Of a stretch of 38,476 bases of DNA, positions 15,850 to 23,394 are shown in pieces. A program made the position numbers and the translations under genes. The stretch comes from an uncultured Blautia sp. (GTDB taxonomy: Bacteria > Bacillota > Clostridia > Lachnospirales > Lachnospiraceae). Each line of letters starts with the position of its first letter. Positions within the stretch are counted from its first letter, which is position 1. The notes under the pieces are model-generated. The model was not told where the DNA came from, did no database searches, and saw only the letters and a list, made by a program, of their open reading frames with translations. The DNA lies in NCBI GenBank assembly GCA_900542045.1, contig UQMI01000036.1:1-38476 (forward strand). The letters run 5' to 3'.

Positions 15850-15908
15850 TTGTGGCATAAAAGCGTATATCATGTCTGGAAGGACAGGGACAGCGAGGAG
15901 GAAATACT

Positions 15909-16832
15909 ATGCGCATTTATAAAGGTGTGGAAAATCTTATTGGGAATACTCCGCTGATGGAACTGGTGAGACTGGAGGAAGCGTATCATCTGGAAGGCAG
16001 AATTCTTGCCAAGCTGGAATATCTGAATCCGGCAGGGAGTATTAAAGACAGAACGGCATACAGTCTGCTGGACGGAGCGCAGAAGAAAGGGCTTCTGCAG
16101 AAAGGGGCTGTCATCATAGAACCCACATCCGGCAATACCGGGATCGGGCTTGCCATGCTGTGTACCGTTTATGGATATCGGCTGATCCTTACCATGCCGG
16201 AGACCATGAGTAAAGAGCGGATAAATCTTCTGAAGGCTTATGGTGCGGAGATTGTTCTGACAGACGGAGAAAAAGGAATGGCAGGAGCCATAGAAAAGGC
16301 CAGGGAGCTTGCAGAGGAGATACCGGGAAGTTATATCCCGGAGCAGTTTGAAAATCCCATGAATCCGGCGGCACACCGTTACAGTACCGGATCTGAGATC
16401 TGGGAGGACACAGATGGGCAGGTGGATGTTCTGGTGGCCGGTGTGGGTACCGGCGGCACCATTACGGGAGCCGGTGAATATCTTAAGAGCAAGAAGCCGG
16501 ACATAAAGATCATTGCAGTGGAACCGGCAGAGTCGCCGGTAATTTCCGGAGGAGAACCTGGCCCCCACGGGATCCAGGGGATTGGCGGCGGATTTGTTCC
16601 GAAGATTTTCCGCCGGGATCTCTGCGATGCAGTTTATCCGGTATCAACGGAGAAGGCCATTGCCATGGCAAAGGAACTGGTAAAAAAAGAGGGGATCCTT
16701 ACAGGCATTTCCTCCGGTGCAGCTCTGTATGCAGCCGTGCGTCTGGCCAGAGAAGAATATCAGGGCAAAAATATCGTCGTAATTTTGCCGGATTCCGGAG
16801 ACCGCTACTATTCAACTCCGTTATTCGGATAA
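15909..16832 (+). CDS. cysK: Cysteine synthase (O-acetylserine sulfhydrylase)
   Basis: PLP enzyme (307 aa) making L-cysteine from O-acetyl-L-serine and sulfide. The PLP lysine is Lys46 (NPAGSIKDR). TSGNTG at 73-78 is the substrate-carboxylate loop, GTGGT at 180-184 binds the PLP phosphate, and GISSGA and PDSGDRY complete the pattern. The serine acetyltransferase gene follows 27 bp later, supplying its substrate and, in other bacteria, forming the cysteine synthase complex with it. Proteins of this fold can also add other nucleophiles (ureidoserine, lanthionine), which matters because of the upstream DapF-like gene. RBS GAGGAGG. Confidence 0.93.
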   Translation: MRIYKGVENLIGNTPLMELVRLEEAYHLEGRILAKLEYLNPAGSIKDRTAYSLLDGAQKKGLLQKGAVIIEPTSGNTGIGLAMLCTVYGYRLILTMPETMSKERINLLKAYGAEIVLTDGEKGMAGAIEKARELAEEIPGSYIPEQFENPMNPAAHRYSTGSEIWEDTDGQVDVLVAGVGTGGTITGAGEYLKSKKPDIKIIAVEPAESPVISGGEPGPHGIQGIGGGFVPKIFRRDLCDAVYPVSTEKAIAMAKELVKKEGILTGISSGAALYAAVRLAREEYQGKNIVVILPDSGDRYYSTPLFG

Positions 16833-16859
16833 GACAGGAAGAGAAGGCAGGGAGTGATT

Positions 16860-17795
16860 ATGAATAAAATGGAAGTAATTTCAGATGTATTAAAAGAAAT
16901 GATGGAATTCTGCGCCAAGGATGAGATCTTTCAGACGAAAAACGGCCGTGGACTGCCCAGCCGGGAGATCATCATCGACATCCTTGGAGAACTTCGTCAG
17001 GCCATTTTTCCAGGCTATTTTGGCCGTGACAATGGCTATGGACTGCAGCAGGACTACTATGTGGCATATCGGCTGACCAGGGTTTACAAGCAGCTGAAGG
17101 AACAGATCAAGATCGCCTTTTTGTATCAGGAGGGGGAAACGGATCTGGAAGCAGAAGCCAGAATGGAACAGAAGGCAGCGGTGATCTGCCAGAATTTCAT
17201 CCGTGCAGTACCGGAGATCCAGCGGCTGCTGCGAAAGGATGTGGAGGCAGGATTCAACGGAGACCCGGCGGCAAAGAACCGGGAAGAGATCGTTTTCTCC
17301 TATCCGGGCCTGATGGCCATCTTTGTTTACCGCATTGCCCATGAGCTGTATCTGGAACAGGTGCCGTTTATTCCCAGAATCATGACGGAATATGCCCATG
17401 GTCTGACGGGAATTGATATCAATCCCGGTGCCAAAATCGGAGAATATTTCTTTATTGACCACGGCACGGGCGTGGTGATCGGTGAGACTACGGAGATCGG
17501 CAATAATGTGAAACTGTATCAGGGTGTGACCCTGGGAGCGCTGTCTACCAGAAGCGGTCAGCAGCTGGCTGGAGTGAAGCGGCATCCCACCATTGGAGAC
17601 AACGTGACGATCTATTCCAACTCCACAGTACTGGGCGGAGAGACTGTGATCGGAGACAATGCGATTATTGCCGGAAATACTTTTATTACCGAGTCCATTC
17701 CTGCCAATACAAAAGTCAGCAGCAAAAATCCGGAGCTTGTGATCAAAAAACCCAGAGGGGTGCAGGCATCCAGTATGTGGGACTGGGAGAATTAA
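16860..17795 (+). CDS. epsC: Serine O-acetyltransferase (EpsC/CysE type)
   Basis: Acetyl-CoA:L-serine O-acetyltransferase (311 aa), producing O-acetylserine for CysK. Residues 1-170 are a helical N-terminal domain, longer than in CysE of enterics, as in the clostridial EpsC type. The C-terminal half is a left-handed beta helix with hexapeptide repeats starting at GIDINPGAKIGEYF, and the catalytic His is His201 (IDHGTG). GTG at 16854 overlaps the Shine-Dalgarno; ATG 16860 has GGGAG 5 bases upstream and is preferred. It does not end in the isoleucine typical of the CysK-docking tail (it ends WDWEN), so complex formation by that tail is doubtful. A terminator follows. Confidence 0.92.
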   Translation: MNKMEVISDVLKEMMEFCAKDEIFQTKNGRGLPSREIIIDILGELRQAIFPGYFGRDNGYGLQQDYYVAYRLTRVYKQLKEQIKIAFLYQEGETDLEAEARMEQKAAVICQNFIRAVPEIQRLLRKDVEAGFNGDPAAKNREEIVFSYPGLMAIFVYRIAHELYLEQVPFIPRIMTEYAHGLTGIDINPGAKIGEYFFIDHGTGVVIGETTEIGNNVKLYQGVTLGALSTRSGQQLAGVKRHPTIGDNVTIYSNSTVLGGETVIGDNAIIAGNTFITESIPANTKVSSKNPELVIKKPRGVQASSMWDWEN

Positions 17796-17805
17796 TAAGG
17801 ACTTC

Positions 17806-17840
17806 AGGGATTCCATTTGCGGAGAATGGGATCCCTTTTT
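17806..17840 (+). terminator. Intrinsic terminator after epsC
   Basis: AGGGATTCCATT (17806-17817) pairs with AATGGGATCCCT (17825-17836; one T-G pair), followed by a T tract ending at 17840. Confidence 0.85.
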
Positions 17841-17923
17841 ATGTGATGGGAAAGCAGAACGTTTTGTCCTGATGTTTTAAAGGATGCTTTATAGAAACTT
17901 AAGGATTGTAACAAGCGAAGAAA

Positions 17924-17953
17924 TTGACAAAGATAGTTGGCAAATTATATAAT
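17924..17953 (+). promoter_or_regulatory. Promoter of the small membrane protein gene
   Basis: TTGACA (17924-17929), 18-bp spacer, TATAAT (17948-17953). Transcription would begin near 17960, leaving a leader of about 90 bases that can fold (CATGAGA and TCTCATG are complementary). Confidence 0.8.
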
Positions 17954-18052
17954 AGGGGAGGATTCAGAAGAAGCATGAGACAGAAGTCTTGACCGTATCG
18001 GGAAAGTACGGGAGACAGCAGTTCTCATGGAAAACAGAGAGGGGATAGGAAA

Positions 18053-18556
18053 ATGCAGAAAAAGATACCTGGAAGAATGTTGTTGAAAGTGGTTGGGATC
18101 ATTTTGATCATTCTGGGGGTAATGGGAGTCCTGAGTGCGGTTTCTACGATCATGATGGCGGGAAGCATCAGCAGCGGACAGATGGCACAGGAAATGCTTG
18201 ATATTCTGGAACAGACCGCAGGGCCGTTGGGGGTAGATCCTGGATATCTGATGTCCGCAGGAATTATATCCGCAGTGAACTCGGCTGTTTATATGATACT
18301 GGGTATTTTCGGGATTCTCTACAGCAAGCGTCCGGATAAGGGAAAACAGAGTTTTATTTTTGGGATTGTTCTGATTGTGCTGGCTTTGGCGGTGCAGGCA
18401 CACAATGCCGTTTATGGTGTGATGACAGTTATGAACCTGATCATTGCTCTGGTATTTCCACTGCTCTATACCTGGGGCGGTTACCGCAATATGCAGGCTT
18501 ATGAAGGGACAAAAACAGAGACAGACAGCAGCCAGGATACCCGGATGGAAAAATAA
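18053..18556 (+). CDS. Hypothetical small membrane protein
   Basis: No family recognised (167 aa). Four hydrophobic segments are visible: about 11-36 (LLKVVGIILIILGVMGVL), 66-88, 99-117 and 123-140, with a Lys-rich short N-terminus, an external-looking loop rich in Gly, Met and Gln after segment 1, and a charged C-terminal tail (TKTETDSSQDTRMEK). It has its own strong promoter and its own terminator, so it is a single-gene unit. The closeness to the MacAB-like ABC set downstream may be coincidental. Confidence 0.75.
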   Translation: MQKKIPGRMLLKVVGIILIILGVMGVLSAVSTIMMAGSISSGQMAQEMLDILEQTAGPLGVDPGYLMSAGIISAVNSAVYMILGIFGILYSKRPDKGKQSFIFGIVLIVLALAVQAHNAVYGVMTVMNLIIALVFPLLYTWGGYRNMQAYEGTKTETDSSQDTRMEK

Positions 18557-18562
18557 ATGTCC

Positions 18563-18624
18563 GCAGGATGGAAAATGGGGCAAAATGGTACAGCGGCTCT
18601 GTTTTCCGATCCTGCATTTCTTTT
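18563..18624 (+). terminator. Terminator of the small membrane protein gene
   Basis: GCAGGATGGAAAA (18563-18575) pairs with 18602-18615 (TTTTCC, one bulged G, ATCCTGC), followed by a T-rich stretch (18617-18624). Confidence 0.75.
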
Positions 18625-18644
18625 GAAAGAATATTTGAAAGAAT
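18622..18644 (+). promoter_or_regulatory. Tandem TTTGAAAGAAT repeats upstream of the ABC genes
   Basis: TTTGAAAGAAT is repeated exactly at 18622-18632 and 18634-18644 (12-bp period). Such direct repeats are typical response-regulator sites upstream of MacAB/BceAB-like transporters. No clear sigma-A promoter was found between here and 18788. Confidence 0.35.
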
Positions 18645-18682
18645 CTGAAGAAAAAGACGGCATAAGATCGTTATGGAATAAC

Positions 18683-18708
18683 AAAGGAAAGTTTCCTGTC
18701 TTTCCTTT
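18683..18708 (+). other. Hairpin in the ABC-transporter leader
   Basis: AAAGGAAAG (18683-18691) pairs perfectly with CTTTCCTTT (18700-18708). It is followed by A-rich sequence, not T, so it is not a plus-strand terminator. Confidence 0.4.
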
Positions 18709-18787
18709 GAAAAAAGCCCCGCCGGGATGCATTGCCGCGGAGCCATATGCGTGAGAGAAAAGTGTGACAGAAAGGATGGGAAACTTC

Positions 18788-19522
18788 ATGGAGCCATTGA
18801 TCAGAGTGGAAGATATGTGTAAAGTCTATAATCCCGGGGAAAATGAGGTGCACGCCCTGGATCATGTGAATCTGCAGATCCAGCCGGGAGAATTTGTGGC
18901 GATCATCGGACAGTCCGGTTCCGGAAAGTCTACATTTATGAATATGCTTGGGTGCCTGGATGTACCCACTTCCGGGCGTTATTATCTGAATGGTACGGAT
19001 GTATCCACAATGGGAGATAATGAATTATCTGTGATCCGCAACCGGGAGATCGGTTTTATTTTTCAGGGATTTAATCTGATTTCCAATCTGACGGCTGTGG
19101 AGAATGTGGAGCTGCCTCTGATCTACCGGGGAATCGATCGGAAGACGAGGCATAAGCTGGCTACAGATGCTTTGAAAATGGTAGGGCTGGAGAAGCGCAT
19201 GAGTCACCGGCCCAATGAAATGTCAGGAGGACAGCAGCAGAGAGTGGCCATAGCCAGAGCCATTGCGGCAAAGCCGCCGGTGATACTGGCTGATGAACCT
19301 ACCGGCAATCTGGATTCCGCTTCCAGCCGTGAGATTCTTGAAATCTTGAAAAATATGCACAGGGATGGGAGAACAGTAATTCTGATCACCCATGATAATG
19401 GGATTGCAGCTCAGGCCAAACGGGTTGTGAGGATTATGGATGGAAAAATAGAGTCAGATGTTATCAATGAGCATTACCAGGAGACAGGGGAGGACAACAG
19501 AAATGAAAAAGAAACAGAATAA
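18788..19522 (+). CDS. MacB-like ABC transporter ATPase
   Basis: ATPase (244 aa) of the MacB/LolD type. Walker A is GQSGSGKST (41-49), the Q loop is GFIFQGFNL, the signature is MSGGQQ (145-150; Met replaces the usual Leu), Walker B is VILADEP (165-171) and the switch His is in LITHDN. Start choice is uncertain: ATG 18788 is preceded by AAAGGATGG, and frames also open at 18764 and 18776. It overlaps the adaptor gene by 20 bp, and the permease follows, forming an ATPase-adaptor-permease export set. Confidence 0.9.
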   Translation: MEPLIRVEDMCKVYNPGENEVHALDHVNLQIQPGEFVAIIGQSGSGKSTFMNMLGCLDVPTSGRYYLNGTDVSTMGDNELSVIRNREIGFIFQGFNLISNLTAVENVELPLIYRGIDRKTRHKLATDALKMVGLEKRMSHRPNEMSGGQQQRVAIARAIAAKPPVILADEPTGNLDSASSREILEILKNMHRDGRTVILITHDNGIAAQAKRVVRIMDGKIESDVINEHYQETGEDNRNEKETE

Positions 19523-21221
19523 GGTGATGATAGGGATAGCGGCAGGCGTTGTGGTAATCGCCGGAGCATTGCTGGTGATCAACCAGAATGCGGGGGCGGC
19601 AGAAACCGTACCGAGTGTGGAAGTGGTTGCGGTCAGCAGAGGAGATGTGTCCCAGGAGCTGGACGCCACGGGGACCGTGGAGAGTCAGAAGAAAAAGACC
19701 TTTTTTTCTCCGGTAAATGCCACCATTGAGAACATGAACGTAACAGCAGGGGACATGGTAAAAAAAGGAGAAAAGCTGATTACCTTCAATCTGGAAGATC
19801 TGGAAAAAGAGAACACCAGAGCAGAGCTGAATGCTCTTTCGGGTCAGTATGATACGCAGAATACCATTAAAAAGTCCAATGAGGCGGCGGCAAAACAGGC
19901 CAATGCCCAGGCTAATGTAGATACGCTGGAGGGCCAGGTTGCCTCCTGGAAGCAGTATGTATCAGATCTGCGGGATCGGATTGCCCAGGTGAACGCAGAG
20001 GCCCAGGCAGCAGCTCAGCAGCAGGCTGCAGATGCGCAGGCTGCAGTTGCGGAGCAGGAAAAACAATTGCAGGAACAGTATCAGGCAGATCTGAAAGTGT
20101 ACCAGCAGGAAACACTGCCGCAGTATCAGTCGGAGTTGAAAGCTGCTTTGAAGACACAGAATGAGAAGCTTTCCGCCTATAACCAGGCAGATATGGAATA
20201 CCAGCTTGCGTTTCAGACCTGGAGCAGCGCTCAGACCCCGGAGAACCAGGCAGCAGTAAACGAAAAGGAAGCAGTCAGGACACAGGCGCAGATCGATCTG
20301 CAGACGGCCCAGGAAGCCTATCAGGCGCTGGAGGCAAATCCGCCGGAACAGCCTCAGAAGCCCCAGTCTCTGGATGAAGGAGCTGTACAGTGGGGAGACG
20401 GCAGTTCCGCCGGTTCCGGTACAGTGGCGGCAGATACTTCCGCTCTTCAGGCGGAATTGGAAGATGCCAGCTCTACTCTGGCAGAGCTCCAGTCAGAATT
20501 GGCTTCTCAGGAAGCCGTGGCCGAGAGTGACGCAGGAACTCTGACTGCAGAGGAACGGGCCAAGCTGGACGTGACCAACAATCTTTCGGAATTGGAGACC
20601 AAGTCCACAGAGGAACTGATCGAAGAAGGACGCAAGGGCATCAAGGCAGAATTTGACGGCGTGATCTCCGAGGCTTCTGTGACAGAGGGATCTGCAGTGA
20701 CCCAGGGAATGCAGATGTTTACCCTGCAAAGTACAGAGGACGTATGTGTCAGCATTAATATTTCCAAATATGATTTTGACAAACTGAAGGAAGGCCAGAA
20801 AGCGGATATTACACTGGGAAGTTTTTCTTATGAAGGTACTGTGGAGAAGATCAGCCGGATTGCTTCTGTCAATGAGAAAGGTGCTTCGATGATCAATGCC
20901 CAGGTGAAGATTGACAATCCGGATGAAAATATTTTCCTGGGTGTGGATGCAAAAGTAGTGGTTCATGCGGCAACAGCAGAGGATGCCCTGCTGGTACCGA
21001 ACAGTGTCATTAATATTGGAAAAGACGGCTCCTTCTGTTATGTGGTAGAAGATGGTGTGATCGTAAGAAGGCCTGTGGAAACAGGAATTGCATCAGACTC
21101 TGAAACAGAGATCCTGAGCGGATTGGACGAGAATGATGCGGTGATCACTGATATTGGAAACTTTGAAGAAGGCGATGCAGTGGAAGCTGTGGCCCAGGAG
21201 ACAGAACAGGCGGCAGAATAG
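19503..21221 (+). CDS. MacA/HlyD-like efflux adaptor with a very long coiled coil
   Basis: Membrane-anchored adaptor (572 aa) of the HlyD/RND family. Residues 8-27 are a signal anchor. The first half of the lipoyl-like domain is at about 65-100 (FFSPVNATIENMNVTAGDMVKKGEKL) and the second at about 385-430 (FDGVISEASVTEGSAVTQGM). Between them lies a helical insert of about 280 residues, rich in Ala and Gln and likely coiled coil, with a Pro/Ser/Gly linker near residues 285-315. A beta-barrel and C-terminal domain follow. RBS GGGGAGG is 9 bases before ATG 19503, inside the ATPase gene. In a single-membrane cell this protein would face the wall. Cargo unknown. Confidence 0.88.
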   Translation: MKKKQNKVMIGIAAGVVVIAGALLVINQNAGAAETVPSVEVVAVSRGDVSQELDATGTVESQKKKTFFSPVNATIENMNVTAGDMVKKGEKLITFNLEDLEKENTRAELNALSGQYDTQNTIKKSNEAAAKQANAQANVDTLEGQVASWKQYVSDLRDRIAQVNAEAQAAAQQQAADAQAAVAEQEKQLQEQYQADLKVYQQETLPQYQSELKAALKTQNEKLSAYNQADMEYQLAFQTWSSAQTPENQAAVNEKEAVRTQAQIDLQTAQEAYQALEANPPEQPQKPQSLDEGAVQWGDGSSAGSGTVAADTSALQAELEDASSTLAELQSELASQEAVAESDAGTLTAEERAKLDVTNNLSELETKSTEELIEEGRKGIKAEFDGVISEASVTEGSAVTQGMQMFTLQSTEDVCVSINISKYDFDKLKEGQKADITLGSFSYEGTVEKISRIASVNEKGASMINAQVKIDNPDENIFLGVDAKVVVHAATAEDALLVPNSVINIGKDGSFCYVVEDGVIVRRPVETGIASDSETEILSGLDENDAVITDIGNFEEGDAVEAVAQETEQAAE

Positions 21222-21243
21222 GCCATGGGAAAGGAGCTTTTGC

Positions 21244-22476
21244 ATGAGCAGCTTGATCGAATACATAAAAATGGCTATTCAGAATATTTTAGCCAATAAG
21301 GGCCGTTCTTTCCTGACTATGCTGGGTATTATCATTGGTATCGCTTCTGTAATTGCCATTATGGCCATTGGGGAGGGAACCAAGAATCAGATGAACGCTG
21401 AGGTGGATGATTTCGGCGGGGCCGGCCAGATATATATATACTGCAGTGATGATGCCATCAATGAAGAAGAATGGATGACTGCAGATGATGTGGAGGCACT
21501 GCGGGAGCTTTCCAGCGTGGAAGGCGTATCCATCGGAGACAGCTACAGTGGTGAAACTGTCACAGGAAAAGGAGATTTTAGTCTGACCATTACGGGAGAT
21601 ACCCAGGATTATCAGAGAATGAACAATACCCTGATGAAACGCGGCAGTTTTTTTACCCAGGGAGATGTGGAAGCCAGCAGAAATGTCTGCGTACTGTCGG
21701 ATACGGACGCAAAACGTCTTTTCGGAAGTGACGATGTGGTAGGAATGGATTTGGAAGTTACCTGTTATGATATGACCAAAACCTTCCAGATCGTGGGTGT
21801 GACAACTCAGAAAGAAAATGGCACGTTTGTCAGTTATACTTATGAAGGAATGCCGGTTACAATTATGGTGCCCTACACTGCCATGGTGGATTTTGTAGGA
21901 GAAATGAATCAATTCTACAGTCTGACGGTACAGGGAAATAAAGATTTGGATTCTGCCCAGGTGACGGAGGAAGTAATCCATCTTTTGGAAAACCGGCACC
22001 AGAGTGCCGGGGAAGACTATTACCAGGTACAGAGTTTCCAGGATCAGTTAAAGGTACTGAATGAGATGCTCAGTGTAATTACCGGGTTCATATCCTTTGT
22101 GGCCGGAATTTCTCTTCTGGTAGGCGGTATTGGTGTTATGAACATTATGCTGGTGTCTGTAACAGAACGGACCAGAGAAATTGGAATCCGAAAATCTCTG
22201 GGAGCCAAGACGTCTTCCATTATGCTGCAGTTTTTGGCGGAATCGGCCATTTTGACCATCTTAGGCGGTATCATAGGAATTATTCTGGGTGTGTTGGCTG
22301 CATTTGGACTTTGTTCACTTCTGAGTGGCCAGGGGATGACAATTTCTCCGGGCCTGAGCCTGAGCACAGTTATGGGAGCAACTTTGTTTTCCAGTGCAGT
22401 GGGAATCTTCTTCGGAATCTATCCGGCCAGAAAAGCAGCCAAATTAAGTCCTATTGAAGCATTGCGCCGGAATTGA
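21244..22476 (+). CDS. MacB-like ABC transporter permease (FtsX domain)
   Basis: Membrane subunit (410 aa). A first transmembrane segment (about 18-42, SFLTMLGIIIGIASVIAIMAIGEG) is followed by a large extracytoplasmic MacB-PCD domain (about 45-270) and three C-terminal membrane segments of the FtsX domain, with the conserved VTERTREIGIRKSLGAK cytoplasmic loop. ATG 21244 has AAAGGAG 7 bases upstream; an open frame upstream overlaps the adaptor and lacks family sequence. It ends with the typical ARKAAKLSPIEALRRN. The set probably exports a peptide, lipid or antibiotic, or acts as a mechanotransmission pump. Confidence 0.92.
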   Translation: MSSLIEYIKMAIQNILANKGRSFLTMLGIIIGIASVIAIMAIGEGTKNQMNAEVDDFGGAGQIYIYCSDDAINEEEWMTADDVEALRELSSVEGVSIGDSYSGETVTGKGDFSLTITGDTQDYQRMNNTLMKRGSFFTQGDVEASRNVCVLSDTDAKRLFGSDDVVGMDLEVTCYDMTKTFQIVGVTTQKENGTFVSYTYEGMPVTIMVPYTAMVDFVGEMNQFYSLTVQGNKDLDSAQVTEEVIHLLENRHQSAGEDYYQVQSFQDQLKVLNEMLSVITGFISFVAGISLLVGGIGVMNIMLVSVTERTREIGIRKSLGAKTSSIMLQFLAESAILTILGGIIGIILGVLAAFGLCSLLSGQGMTISPGLSLSTVMGATLFSSAVGIFFGIYPARKAAKLSPIEALRRN

Positions 22477-22500
22477 CAGGTAGAGATGCAGGGGGATTGG

Positions 22501-22532
22501 CGTGCCGGCAGCAGAAGAATGCTGCCGGCACG
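22501..22532 (+). other. 13-bp perfect GC-rich hairpin after the permease
   Basis: CGTGCCGGCAGCA (22501-22513) pairs perfectly with 22520-22532 across a 6-base loop. No T tract follows, so it probably marks the 3' end as a stability element or stops RNA polymerase only with Rho. Confidence 0.65.
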
Positions 22533-22627
22533 CAGCCCGTTGCAGGCGAAGAAATTTGTATGGAGGGTTGTTTTTTCGTTACAGAGAGCCCGGATTCTTT
22601 TTTGTGTTAATAAAATGAAAAAAAGTA

Positions 22628-22656
22628 TTGACAAAATGAAAGGATTCGTGTATGAT
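22628..22656 (+). promoter_or_regulatory. Promoter of tRNA-Arg
   Basis: TTGACA (22628-22633), 17-bp spacer, TATGAT (22651-22656). The tRNA begins 30 bases after the -10. Confidence 0.85.
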
Positions 22657-22685
22657 ATCTATTGTTGCGAAAGCAATTGTTAAAT

Positions 22686-22759
22686 GTGCGTTTAGCTCAG
22701 CTGGATAGAGCGTTTGGCTACGGACCAAAAGGTCGGGGGTTCGAATCCTCTAACGCACG
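22686..22759 (+). tRNA. tRNA-Arg (anticodon ACG)
   Basis: Complete cloverleaf of 74 nt. The acceptor GTGCGTT (22686-22692) pairs with AACGCAC (22752-22758), with discriminator G at 22759. The D stem is GCTC/GAGC. The anticodon stem TTTGG/CCAAA encloses loop CTACGGA with anticodon ACG at 22720-22722, expected to become ICG and read CGU, CGC and CGA. The T arm has TTCGAAT. CCA is not encoded. Confidence 0.97.
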
Positions 22760-22769
22760 TAGAACAGGA

Positions 22770-22811
22770 AGCCCTGTTCCTTTGCAGAGATGTGAGGGAG
22801 CAGGGCTTTTT
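22770..22811 (+). terminator. Terminator of tRNA-Arg
   Basis: AGCCCTGTTCC (from 22770) pairs with the stretch ending GCAGGGCT (22807), followed by TTTTT. Confidence 0.85.
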
Positions 22812-23071
22812 ATATAACAGGAATGCAACTCGCCGCAGGCGGAGAATCCTGCGGTACAGAATTCTTTAATGTGGTGTTGGAAAAGAAAGTGGAGCAAAAG
22901 GAGAGCCGGATCCATGAACCCGGCAAAGTATGAAAAGGAATCTATATGAAAAGCATGTCGCTTATTTGCTTATTACTATAAAGTGGAATTGTGAGGAAAA
23001 TGTGACGGGAAAATAAAAGTACTGTAAAAGAAAAGTTTAGGATTACTTTAGAAATAGCGGGGGAAAAAGAA
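22812..23071. other. Gap without recognised gene
   Basis: Nothing gene-like is seen. A 7-bp hairpin CCGCAGG/CCTGCGG lies at 22833-22854. A minus-strand frame overlapping the tRNA is discounted. The right part is AT-rich and leads into the promoter at 23072. Confidence 0.5.
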
Positions 23072-23099
23072 TTGCAAAATCCCGTGTTTGAAGTATAAT
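23072..23099 (+). promoter_or_regulatory. Promoter of the thiamine salvage leader
   Basis: TTGCAA (23072-23077), 16-bp spacer, TATAAT (23094-23099). The predicted start near 23106 lies about 290 bases before thiM. Confidence 0.65.
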
Positions 23100-23101
23100 A
23101 A

Positions 23102-23232
23102 GAAGTGACAGCGTGGAACTGACAGAACACTTCCTGCCGGAAGCGGATGCGTGCAGACGGCATTCTGGAGCGCTGCAGAAAGAAAAGATGAAAGATGGCA
23201 GGGAACCTTTCAATCGGTATCCTGCATTTTTT
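23102..23232 (+). ncRNA. Structured leader RNA with intrinsic terminator upstream of thiM
   Basis: The predicted transcript contains the stem GAAGTG/CACTTC (23102-23107/23128-23133), a TGCCG/CGGCA pairing (23135-23139/23158-23162) and a terminator GCAGG/CCTGC (23198-23202/23221-23225) followed by a run of six T (23227-23232). A promoter-structure-terminator-gene order is the hallmark of a riboswitch or attenuator, but none of the known TPP aptamer core is present. It could also be a free-standing small RNA of about 125 nt. Confidence 0.45.
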
Positions 23233-23235
23233 GTA

Positions 23236-23277
23236 TTAACAGAAAAATGAAGCATTCCGTTCCAATTTTTCTGTTAA
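23236..23277 (+). repeat. 13-bp perfect inverted repeat upstream of thiM
   Basis: TTAACAGAAAAAT (23236-23248) and ATTTTTCTGTTAA (23265-23277) are exact reverse complements around a 16-base loop. This is directly after the leader terminator, so it may be an operator or a second RNA switch element. Confidence 0.7.
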
Positions 23278-23284
23278 GATAAAA

Positions 23285-23345
23285 CGCTCCCCGAAGGTGC
23301 AAAATATCCATTGTACGTCTGTGATAGGCTGATCGAAGTGGAGCG
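23285..23345 (+). other. Long-range stem before the thiM RBS
   Basis: CGCTCC (23285-23290) pairs with GGAGCG (23340-23345), enclosing about 50 bases with a CCGAAGG mini-hairpin at the 5' side. A CACTGCAGTG palindrome follows. Possibly part of the same regulatory RNA. Confidence 0.35.
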
Positions 23346-23394
23346 GAGACGGCACTGCAGTGTCTGTCAAAAACAAAAGAAAGGCGAGATAATA

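Noticed and set aside
18557..18754. 65-residue plus-strand frame after the membrane protein gene
   Set aside because: It has no RBS, and its sequence is the terminator hairpin and the direct-repeat leader.
22718..22915. 65-residue minus-strand frame ending in PRPFGP
   Set aside because: It is the antisense of tRNA-Arg and its terminator, a well-known false ORF.
23281..23394. TPP riboswitch upstream of thiM
   Set aside because: The thi genes made it likely, but neither the CTGAGA core nor the second conserved element is present in the leader.
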